Source of the DNA: Leptospirillum ferrooxidans C2-3
GTDB taxonomy: Bacteria > Nitrospirota > Leptospirillia > Leptospirillales > Leptospirillaceae
Assembly: GCF_000284315.1 (NCBI RefSeq)
Contig: NC_017094.1
Coordinates: 2,387,486-2,451,485, forward strand
Direction: 5' to 3'
Length of the DNA stretch: 64,000 bases
Made by a program: the position numbers and the translations under genes. The notes beneath the pieces are model-generated. The model searched no databases. It saw only the letters and a program-made list of their open reading frames with translations, and was not told where the DNA came from. Within the stretch, counting starts at the first letter, position 1. Every line of letters begins with the position of its first letter. This document shows positions 43,575 through 51,181 of this stretch, one piece after another.

Positions 43575-44276
43575 TCAGGGGGTTTGATCGGAGGGGGTGT
43601 GGCGGGGATCTCTTCGTTCGGAAAATTTGACCGACCACCCGGGAACCTGATCGATCATGGCCGCCACCGGCTTCCGGAAAAAGCTTTCCACATCGAGGGG
43701 CTCCATTTTTTTCCCGATCTTTTCAATCTGGTCCCGAATGGTTCTCGGATGGCGATCCATCTCTTTTGCCACCAGGCCGACATCTCCCAACCTTCCAATC
43801 ATCTGAAGGATCTTCCACTGGTGGTCCGTAAGCATGTAGCGCGCTCTCTTGAAATGCTGGTAATACCCCAGAAAATCCTGGAATCCTCCGGGAAGGGGCA
43901 GCCAGGACTCCGGAGAAGAGCTTCCGGAAAAAGGAGGTGAATCCAGTATGAATTCGTATCGGGAGACAAATTCTTCTTTCGATACCACCTGATCCAGTAC
44001 AGGCAGAAAAGCAAGCCACTTCCGGATGGACAGTTTTTTGGATTCCTCCCCGACCAGAATGACGGGTGGAATCATCAGGTCACGCCATATCACATCGGGA
44101 GGATCGGGAAATCGTGAGTTCAGGATCATTCTGGCCGGTTTCAGAACTTCGAGATATGGCATGATTTCATTCCAGTTTTTGACAAACACCCACGACTCTG
44201 AAAAAGGCCGATTGGGAGGAAGCAGTCGCTCAAGAGAACGATCAAAAATCAGTGTGACTTTTGGCAAAAGAACCAT
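43575..44276 (-). CDS. DNA-binding regulator with receiver-like N-terminus
   Basis: A 233-residue protein. Residues about 5-115 have a receiver-like alternation of strands and helices without an obvious phospho-acceptor set. Residues about 148-195 contain a helix-turn-helix: LTDHQWKILQMIGRLGDVGLVAKEMDRHPRTIRDQIEKI. The family is uncertain; the layout resembles the Fis-type protein at 0.1-0.7 kb. It is divergent from the acyl-ACP desaturase across a 447-base AT-rich gap holding a palindrome, so it may control that gene. The ATG has no strong ribosome-binding site. Confidence 0.6.
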   Translation of the reverse strand: MVLLPKVTLIFDRSLERLLPPNRPFSESWVFVKNWNEIMPYLEVLKPARMILNSRFPDPPDVIWRDLMIPPVILVGEESKKLSIRKWLAFLPVLDQVVSKEEFVSRYEFILDSPPFSGSSSPESWLPLPGGFQDFLGYYQHFKRARYMLTDHQWKILQMIGRLGDVGLVAKEMDRHPRTIRDQIEKIGKKMEPLDVESFFRKPVAAMIDQVPGWSVKFSERRDPRHTPSDQTP

Positions 44277-44497
44277 CCGTTTCTATTTTTTGTTGAAAAG
44301 CTTCTTGTTGTTCCACTCTCCCCTATAAAGAAGAGCCCGGGGAAAATACACTTTTTTCATTCATTTTTCAAGAATAATTTCATTTTATATAAAATTGATA
44401 ATGAGTTAATTCAGTACACACTCAGACCTGCTGAAAAGAACATTCCAATCGATCTATCTCCAAAACACCCATCACAAAAGATAATCACCATGACAGA

Positions 44498-44513
44498 TGA
44501 AACATCCGTTTCG
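44498..44513. promoter_or_regulatory. palindromic site upstream of the desaturase
   Basis: TGAAAC-ATCC-GTTTCG, with a half-site GTTTCA at 44528-44533. The wider context ATGAAACATCCGTTTCGAA is identical at 17 of 19 positions to a site at 45753-45771 before the outer-membrane protein gene. A shared dimeric regulator is implied. Confidence 0.7.
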
Positions 44514-44614
44514 AAAACCTGAAAGATGTTTCATTCCTCACTCCAATCATAAATCCATAACTCATTTAAAAATATAAATTTTATTAGATAGCATGAAAAT
44601 TGCTATATCTTTTG

Positions 44615-44630
44615 TGGTTCGTTTTTTGTG
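44615..44630 (+). promoter_or_regulatory. weak sigma-54-like element
   Basis: TGGTTCG...TTGTG with GG at 44616-44617 and the -12 element at 44628-44629, 10 bases apart. TGG, CG and TTG match the consensus; the -12 GC is GT here. It is 102 bases after the palindrome and 94 before the desaturase start. Weak alone, supported by the parallel arrangement at 45.8 kb. Confidence 0.35.
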
Positions 44631-44723
44631 CCTTTTTAAGGGGAATCTCATGGGCGGTTGGCCATTTCGTACCAATCTGTTTGACCATGCGGGCCCCGAA
44701 ACCTTCTTCCATTGGAGTAACCT

Positions 44724-45593
44724 GTGAATCTGACCCTTGATGTCCACACACTGCGACCTTTGATCAGCGACTATAACCGCCTGGCGGACGATTCCGACTG
44801 GAATCGCTTCGGACTCCTGGAGAAACAGGAGATCGACTCGTCCCTTTTGACCCAGGGGCAGAAAGAGGCGGTCATCTTCGTCACCCATATCGAAAACCAC
44901 ACACCCACCTATATTTCGGACTATCTCTCCCGCTTTCCCATCGACGGCGGCCGGGAACTGAAACATTCGATCCACAACCGGGAGCTTTTTCATTTTATTA
45001 TCCGATGGGGGCTTGAAGAGGACCGTCATGCCGAAGCCCTTGCCCTTTACCAGTTGGCGGCAGACATCGCTCCAAGCACCGACAAGCTCTTGAACGACAT
45101 GATCGAAGAGTCGATAAAACCTTTCTCGATCGGATTTTCCGAACCAGTACAGGTCTTTACCTATACGTTTCTCCAGGAAAAGGCGACACAGCTTTATTAC
45201 CAGTGCCTTTCAAAAGCGGTCTCTGAACCGGTGCTGGCCCATCTCCTTCGGCAGCTGGCGAAAGATGAATCCCGTCATTTTGCGTTTTTCTCAAAGATTC
45301 TCGATGCCTATCTCGATGCCCATGGAGAACGGGCGATCGATCTGATCCTTGAGGTTTCTCTGTCTTACCGGATGCCTCTTCACAATACGCTTAAAGACTA
45401 TAGAAGACGGGCGATTCTCATGTCCCGGGAAGCTCCGGGATACCACCGGAAATTCCCGGTAGGCGTTCTTGCTGAGCATCTCGAGCACTCAGCGGAACGT
45501 CACCCTCAGCTTTCCGTGCCTCTCCACCGAGCCTCCGCCCGGATGCGTGCCGGGATGGAGAGCCCCTCCCCCATTGCCTCTTCCCTGAACTGA
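44724..45593 (+). CDS. acyl-ACP desaturase family protein
   Basis: A 289-residue soluble ferritin-like di-iron protein. The two iron-binding motifs are visible: WGLEEDRHAEAL (ExxRH type) and KDESRHFAFFSKIL, plus an upstream Glu in VTHIENHTPTYIS. This is the stearoyl-ACP desaturase/DesA family, which puts a cis double bond into acyl-ACP using O2 and ferredoxin. It would adjust membrane fluidity. It starts with GTG and has GGAG 6 bases upstream. Expression is probably controlled through the palindrome at 44498. A terminator follows the stop. Confidence 0.88.
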   Translation: MNLTLDVHTLRPLISDYNRLADDSDWNRFGLLEKQEIDSSLLTQGQKEAVIFVTHIENHTPTYISDYLSRFPIDGGRELKHSIHNRELFHFIIRWGLEEDRHAEALALYQLAADIAPSTDKLLNDMIEESIKPFSIGFSEPVQVFTYTFLQEKATQLYYQCLSKAVSEPVLAHLLRQLAKDESRHFAFFSKILDAYLDAHGERAIDLILEVSLSYRMPLHNTLKDYRRRAILMSREAPGYHRKFPVGVLAEHLEHSAERHPQLSVPLHRASARMRAGMESPSPIASSLN

Positions 45594-45620
45594 TCGTACC
45601 CGCCAATATATCCCTTCTTC

Positions 45621-45650
45621 CGGGGGCCAGTTCATCGGCCCCTGTCTTTT
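45621..45650 (+). terminator. intrinsic terminator after the desaturase
   Basis: Stem CGGGGGCC/GGCCCCTG with one G-T pair, loop AGTTCATC, followed by TCTTTT. It lies 28 bases after the stop. Confidence 0.8.
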
Positions 45651-45753
45651 ATTGATCCGGTGTTTTCTTTGATCTTCGATACGGCCCTTCTCCGTTTTCA
45701 GGTTTTTTCGTTTCCTGTACCTTGCCTCAATAAAAATATTTTAAATACATCTA

Positions 45754-45769
45754 TGAAACATGCGTTTCA
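45754..45769. promoter_or_regulatory. palindromic site upstream of the outer-membrane protein
   Basis: TGAAAC-ATGC-GTTTCA, a perfect 6-bp-arm palindrome, almost the same as the site at 44498-44513. It is 61 bases upstream of a sigma-54-like element, a usual distance for an enhancer-type binding site. Confidence 0.75.
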
Positions 45770-45830
45770 AAGGGAAGAGAAAAAAATCGCCCAAAAAAAT
45801 AAAAACATTATTTTATAAAGATTAAAAATC

Positions 45831-45846
45831 TGGCATTTGCTTTGCT
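45831..45846 (+). promoter_or_regulatory. sigma-54-type promoter
   Basis: TGGCATTTGCTTTGCT: TGGCA at -24 and TTGCT at -12, with GG and GC separated by 10 bases, as the sigma-54 consensus demands. It is 156 bases upstream of the outer-membrane protein start. Confidence 0.6.
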
Positions 45847-46002
45847 TATGTGATGGCGTTCATCGTCCATTCCCAATAAATACCCTGACTTATAAAGCAG
45901 GAGAGGATTTTTGGCGGGAGATGACGGGTGTTTCTCTTAAACATTGTGGTCTTTCACTCCGGCGAAGAACCATTCGTCATGACTTCTTGAAGGAGGTTCC
46001 TC

Positions 46003-46809
46003 ATGTTCTCAGTACGAAAACAGTCCAAGGCCAGACTCGCAGTTCTTTCTCTTGCCCTTTTGTCCGCGACCGCTCTGTCTCCGGTGGCATCCGCCTGGGC
46101 TGTGGACGGTTCGGCTACCCCTGCCGCACCGGCATCGAACCCGACACCCATCAATGCCACGGCACAGGGCCAGATGATGAACATGCAGATGGCTGCCATG
46201 CAGAACGCCGCACAGAACACACCGATGGATTCGTCCTTTGACGGAAACGTTCCCAAATCCACAAGCCTGTCGGCAAACTTCGGATGGATGGATACCTTTG
46301 ACAACAGCCAATTCAACGGGGGCTACGGTGGCGGAGTCACGGCAACCCACTGGATTACACCGCATTTTGGCCTGACCGCTTCCATCGAAATTGAGTCTTT
46401 CGGATTAAACCCAATAAATAATTATATGGCTAATGCAGGGAAGGGTGCATACAATCAGGCAGGAACCCCAGTAATCCCAATCACACTTGGCGGAGTCTAC
46501 GACTTCACTGCCGGAAGATCTTGGGTCAATCCCCAGATCTTCGGCGATGCTGGTCCTGCCATTACCCTAGATGGTGAATCCATGCCACTCTATGCTGACT
46601 TGGGAGTAGGTGTGGTCACCCCCCTTGCCAAGATCTCAGATACATTGGCCGGAATTGACATTTTTGCGAACATTCGGATGGCTTACCTAAGCAATATGGG
46701 AGGGTTGGCAGGTACAGCAACTGATGCTTTAGGGGTTCCGAACAATGGTACCGCCGGAAGCGCCATGTTCTACATGCCCGTAGAATTCGGCGCCACATTC
46801 GTATTCTAA
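46003..46809 (+). CDS. predicted beta-barrel outer-membrane protein
   Basis: A 268-residue exported protein with a clear signal peptide (about 1-34, ending AWA), a Met/Gln/Ala-rich stretch (AQGQMMNMQMAAMQNAAQN), and then alternating strand-like segments that end in FGATFVF, a terminal aromatic typical of outer-membrane barrels. Family not identified. AAGGAGG is 7 bases before the ATG. The middle (about 46400-46750) is more AT-rich than the start and may encode surface loops. Expression appears to be controlled by the palindrome and sigma-54-like element upstream. Confidence 0.75.
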   Translation: MFSVRKQSKARLAVLSLALLSATALSPVASAWAVDGSATPAAPASNPTPINATAQGQMMNMQMAAMQNAAQNTPMDSSFDGNVPKSTSLSANFGWMDTFDNSQFNGGYGGGVTATHWITPHFGLTASIEIESFGLNPINNYMANAGKGAYNQAGTPVIPITLGGVYDFTAGRSWVNPQIFGDAGPAITLDGESMPLYADLGVGVVTPLAKISDTLAGIDIFANIRMAYLSNMGGLAGTATDALGVPNNGTAGSAMFYMPVEFGATFVF

Positions 46810-46834
46810 GTTTTTCCTGTCACAGTGCTTTCAG

Positions 46835-46858
46835 AAGGGGGCCTTTTGGCCCCCTTTT
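46835..46858 (+). terminator. intrinsic terminator after the outer-membrane protein
   Basis: Stem AAGGGGGCC/GGCCCCCTT with a TTTT loop; the T-run is the last four T. 26 bases after the stop. Confidence 0.85.
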
Positions 46859-46981
46859 CCATTCTCATCCTCACATTCCCCAAAATCCCTTTCAAGAAGA
46901 TTTTTTTTCAATCGGCTAGAATACAACCATCTTCCCTCTTTGAAACGCCTTGTCCATCACCTGTCTTTTGGAGAGATCTCC

Positions 46982-49495
46982 ATGACGACACCGGACCTTC
47001 TGCAGAAAAGACCCCATAGACCATTCCTTTTCCTCATGATTCTCCAGACGGTCCTCTTTGTATTGGCACCCAACCCAAAAAGCAGCGCATCACCACCTCC
47101 CGTCAGAATTCATCCATCCCCGGTCAAAACTCCCCACCCCCTTGAGGTTTCCATCGAGGGACAGGTTCTTTCCGGATCACACCCGATCAAGGGAGCCAAA
47201 GTCTTTCTGACCAAGTCCCGAAGAAAAGCCGACCGGACACCAATCACCCTTTCCAAGCCCCAAACCACCGATTCCCATGGAAGATTTTCCTTCCACTTTC
47301 TCCCCCCTGCCGATCCCGGCCTTGTCTATATCGTCGTCAGGGGAGGAGATGGCGGTGGTGGGCAAAACCGGTCTCTTTCCATGATTGCACCCGTCTGGAT
47401 GGCCAACGGAGCCATTCCCCGAACCCCCGTGATCAGGACCGTGAACAGCCGGATTGTCTCAACGGCCGTCGCCACCTTTCTCCCTACCCTGGAGCTCGAC
47501 AGGATCTTCGGAGACCCGAAAAGACTCTCCTCTCTGTTTGCCCAGTACCGGGGAGAAATCGATCTTCAGAGCGGACAATTTGAAACTGGCGGTTTTGAAA
47601 GCTCCCTCTCCCTGGCCAGCCAGACGACACTCTCCGGATGGGCCCATGCCGCATCCCTGTGCGCAAGCCACCCGGAGACCTGTCAGGGACTGTTTCAGGA
47701 GGCCGTCTCCGGAACAAACGAGGTCCTCCCCCAAAACACCCTGGATCTTCTGGAAGGGGCCGGTGGATTCCCCGACAGGAATCAGGACAGGATTCTTGAG
47801 AGATTCGGACACCATTCTGGAAAGAACTCCCCGAACACCCCGACCAGGAGTCTCTCCGTCCGGGTCTCCCTCTCCGGAGAGCCCCTTCCCCGATCCCGAA
47901 TCACACTGACCGCCATCGATCTTCTGGAAAACACCCAAAAGACGATCGCCACCGGAATGACCGATCACAAGGGGAAAGTGACCCTGCACTACCGCCCCGA
48001 GCCGCATCGACGACTCTATCTCACCGCATGGGGAGCCATCCGGAAGGGACTCTCCAATCCTGCCATCCGTCTTATGGCCCTTCTCCCGTCTCGTCAGCCG
48101 GGAAAGGCCCACTCCCTTCCCCCTGACAAAAGATCCGTTTCCGTCGTCATCAATGAACTGACCACCCTGGCCGCCGTCAACAGCTTGAGACAAGCCATCA
48201 CGGGCGACAGGATCGACCCGGCCCCGCTGTCATCCACCGGCTTCCAGAACGCTTGGACACTCGCCACAAAAATCGTACAGACCGGAAGCGGAAAGCTTTC
48301 CCCCTCCCTCTCTTCAGATACATTGTCGGTCGAATCGGCCCTTATTGGACTGTGCGACAAACAACCGGCTTCTTCCTGCCGGAAACTCTTCTCCCTTCTC
48401 TCCACCCAAAACCATCGGGTCAAGGACACCCTTGAAGCCAGCCTCTCCCTTTCGGGCCACCCCACAAGCCACCAACAGGAAATCCTTGCCCTTCTTCCGG
48501 GAACCACTCCTGAACTTTCCGACTTTCTTCTGAAGCTCGATTTCCCGGGAATTCCTTCCGGACAATCCTGTCGGATCCCACAGGGGTCGATGGCCATCGA
48601 CAGCAGGGGATCCCTCTGGGAGATCTGCTCCGGCCCACGAAAGCTCATTCACCTCTCTCCGGATCCCCGACCGGGGAAACCCTTTCTAAGGATTTCCTCT
48701 GAGACCTTCCCCGGAAAAGGAGCCGCACTCCTCACGATCGATCCCCGGGGAAATCTCTGGATTGCCGAAAAGGGCAGACTGATGGAAAGGACTCCCGACG
48801 GGTCCCTCCCGTGGAAGAGCTTTCCCGGAATCAGCCATTCCCCGATGGCAATGGTCCAGAATCCCGCAACGCACACCATCTGGGTCTCTGAAGGGAACGC
48901 GCTCGTTATCTTCGACGATCAGGGAAAACGTCTTCACCGGATTGCTGAAGCGGGAATCAATGCCCTTGCCGCAGACGATGGGGGCAATATCTGGGCCAGC
49001 CGCCGGAATCAAAGCCTTGTAGTGGAGTTCGATCCCGACTGGAACATCAAAGGGCGCTTCAAACGAACCGCCGGGATCAGCCACCCGGCAGCCATGGCCA
49101 TCGACTCGAATGGCACCGTATGGATCGGAAACCACGATCCGGACTCCATAACCGGGCTCTCAGACGATGGCAATCCGGTCACAGGATCTCCACTCTCCGG
49201 AGGAGGACTCGACGACCCGGCAGCCATCTCCATCGACGGGGAAAATACCTTGTGGGTCGTCAATTCCCACGGGAACAGCCTGTCCGCCTACTCCCAGGAT
49301 CAAACCCCTCTCTCTCCCGAAGGGGGGTTCAGGGGGGAGGGGATTTTCCGCCCGTTCGACATCCAAACAGACGGATCCGGCAATCTCTGGATCCGGAACC
49401 ACTCCAGGGAGAACCCTGTCCAAGGGGGCTCCATCACGCTTTTTGTCGGGGTGGCATCTCCGCAGACGACTCCTCTCTCACTGTCTCCCAGATAG
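46982..49495 (+). CDS. secreted beta-propeller (Vgb/NHL-like) protein
   Basis: An 837-residue exported protein with a signal peptide (about 15-36). Residues about 55-125 resemble a carboxypeptidase-regulatory-like beta-sandwich (IEGQVLSGSHPIKGAKVFL and DSHGRFSFHF), a second one is near 300-350, then a helical part, and residues about 530-820 are repeated blades such as IDPRGNLWIAEKGRL, DDGGNIWASRR, IDSNGTVWIGNHDPDSITGLSDDG and IDGENTLWVVNSHGNSLSAYSQDG-like units. The blades match the virginiamycin B lyase/NHL propeller type. Role unknown; surface binding or scaffolding is possible. The ATG at 46982 has GGAGAG upstream. Confidence 0.75.
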   Translation: MTTPDLLQKRPHRPFLFLMILQTVLFVLAPNPKSSASPPPVRIHPSPVKTPHPLEVSIEGQVLSGSHPIKGAKVFLTKSRRKADRTPITLSKPQTTDSHGRFSFHFLPPADPGLVYIVVRGGDGGGGQNRSLSMIAPVWMANGAIPRTPVIRTVNSRIVSTAVATFLPTLELDRIFGDPKRLSSLFAQYRGEIDLQSGQFETGGFESSLSLASQTTLSGWAHAASLCASHPETCQGLFQEAVSGTNEVLPQNTLDLLEGAGGFPDRNQDRILERFGHHSGKNSPNTPTRSLSVRVSLSGEPLPRSRITLTAIDLLENTQKTIATGMTDHKGKVTLHYRPEPHRRLYLTAWGAIRKGLSNPAIRLMALLPSRQPGKAHSLPPDKRSVSVVINELTTLAAVNSLRQAITGDRIDPAPLSSTGFQNAWTLATKIVQTGSGKLSPSLSSDTLSVESALIGLCDKQPASSCRKLFSLLSTQNHRVKDTLEASLSLSGHPTSHQQEILALLPGTTPELSDFLLKLDFPGIPSGQSCRIPQGSMAIDSRGSLWEICSGPRKLIHLSPDPRPGKPFLRISSETFPGKGAALLTIDPRGNLWIAEKGRLMERTPDGSLPWKSFPGISHSPMAMVQNPATHTIWVSEGNALVIFDDQGKRLHRIAEAGINALAADDGGNIWASRRNQSLVVEFDPDWNIKGRFKRTAGISHPAAMAIDSNGTVWIGNHDPDSITGLSDDGNPVTGSPLSGGGLDDPAAISIDGENTLWVVNSHGNSLSAYSQDQTPLSPEGGFRGEGIFRPFDIQTDGSGNLWIRNHSRENPVQGGSITLFVGVASPQTTPLSLSPR

Positions 49496-49567
49496 TCGGC
49501 CAATAGGGTGGAAAGGATCGGAAAGATCGGATCTTGTCAGGGAAGAACGATTGAGTGAGAGAGAAAA

Positions 49568-51037
49568 TTACTTTCGATGGAAAGAGTTCTCGAGCGGATC
49601 GTAAAGGACATAAGGGCCCCGTGTCTGCCTGTCGGATCTCTTATGGATATACATGGCCTGGTCAGCATGGTGCAGAAGCGCATCAACATCCCCGGAATCC
49701 GTTGGGAAGATCGTTACGCCAAAACTGGCCTGAATCGTAAATTGCACATCTTTCCAAACGATCGGCATCCCGATCACTCCGGCGATTCTCTCAAGAAAGG
49801 AATCGATCTCCGGGAGGCTGTCCATCCCTTCCAGTAACAGCAGGAACTCGTCTCCGCCAAGCCGAACGGCCGTATCACCAGCCCGTATCACATGGCGCAG
49901 CCGTTCACCGACCACTGTCAGGACCCGGTCACCAGCCTCATGTCCGTAACTGTCATTGATCACCTTGAACCCGTCGAGATCGACATAGACGATCGCCGTC
50001 AGGGTCTCCTTTTGCCGGGTCCGGAAAAGCACTTCGGAAAAGATCTCCCCAAAAGCCATCCGGTTGACCAGACCGGTCATCGGGTCTCTCTTGGAGAGTT
50101 CCACCCGGCTCAGAAACTCAAGCTTCCTGGCAAAAAAATCTTCGATCATTGTCTTGATGCGCTGAAGCGACGAAATGGCTTCCGCGTCGAAAACTCCGTA
50201 CAGGGCAGAGACAAAACCAAGGCCATAAGACATTTTCCCAGCCGTTACAATGGGCACAATAACCGCGCTGTACCATTTCTGCTCGACCATGACGCCCTTG
50301 ATCGCCTGACGTTCAGGGTTGTCCGGATAATGGTTGTCGAAAGCGATCTCGTTTGAACCCCAGGCGCGAAGGGTCAGTGGACAGGGACCGGCCGCCGGGT
50401 TTCCGCAAACAGCCGGAACGGAAGAAACACCCGGACCCACGGCAGACAAATAACAGATCTCATTCGTCCCCTTCACCTCGCTCACCGAAGCGATATGAAA
50501 AAGCGATGTCCGGATGATTTGCTCATTGACAATTTCCAGGATGGATTCGTTGGATTGTTCGAAAAGTGTCTCGTTCAGCAACTCCCCGATTCCGATGAGC
50601 ATCTCAAGAAACAGGGTCCGGCGCTTCTCCTGGGTCACATCCTGCTGATAGCCGACAAAATACTGGACAGCTCCATCGGAATTGGTGACCGGAGAAATGC
50701 TGAGTTCATTATAGAAAAGGGAGCCATCTTTCCGATAATTTCGAAGGACTCCATGAAAAGAGGTTCCGGAGGAAAGCGCCTGTCTGATTTGTCGGATTTC
50801 GGCCTGATCCGTATCGCTTCCCTGGAGAAAGGAACAGTTCCTTCCCAAAACTTCGGACTCGGGGTACCCCGTGATCCTGACAAATGCTGGATTGGCATAA
50901 ACGACCTGACGAGTGACTGAATCCGCCAGAAGAATGCCTACAGGGGCCCCTTCCGCTATCTTTTTGAAGAAGCCGATTTCAAAAACGGAATCGTTTTCAG
51001 AATAAGGAGGAATGATCGTTTCCATACCTTCAATCAT
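49568..51037 (-). CDS. LOV-GAF-GGDEF diguanylate cyclase
   Basis: A 489-residue soluble protein. Residues about 20-135 form a PAS domain with the full LOV signature: GRNCSFLQGSDTD (photoactive Cys at about residue 68), RNYRKDGSLFYNELSISPV, and FVGYQQDVT with the glutamine that contacts FMN. A GAF-like domain follows (about 145-310), then GGDEF (about 320-485; LGGDEFLLLL near 392, I-site RAGD). Blue light may therefore control cyclic di-GMP synthesis. The ATG at 51037 follows AAGAGGTGG; a TTG 15 bases earlier and an ATG 12 bases later are alternatives. TTGAC/GTCAA inverted repeat overlaps the start (51046-51062). Confidence 0.9.
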   Translation of the reverse strand: MIEGMETIIPPYSENDSVFEIGFFKKIAEGAPVGILLADSVTRQVVYANPAFVRITGYPESEVLGRNCSFLQGSDTDQAEIRQIRQALSSGTSFHGVLRNYRKDGSLFYNELSISPVTNSDGAVQYFVGYQQDVTQEKRRTLFLEMLIGIGELLNETLFEQSNESILEIVNEQIIRTSLFHIASVSEVKGTNEICYLSAVGPGVSSVPAVCGNPAAGPCPLTLRAWGSNEIAFDNHYPDNPERQAIKGVMVEQKWYSAVIVPIVTAGKMSYGLGFVSALYGVFDAEAISSLQRIKTMIEDFFARKLEFLSRVELSKRDPMTGLVNRMAFGEIFSEVLFRTRQKETLTAIVYVDLDGFKVINDSYGHEAGDRVLTVVGERLRHVIRAGDTAVRLGGDEFLLLLEGMDSLPEIDSFLERIAGVIGMPIVWKDVQFTIQASFGVTIFPTDSGDVDALLHHADQAMYIHKRSDRQTRGPYVLYDPLENSFHRK

Positions 51038-51181
51038 CCACCTCTTTGACAATAAAGGTCAAGCTTCTAAAAGACTATCTTTTTTGTCACATATACCGAA
51101 CGATCCGCCATGATCCTTCCGAAAACAGCCACCCGCAACCGACTGGCGAACACCTCCCCCTCTTGTCCCGACTTCTCTTTT

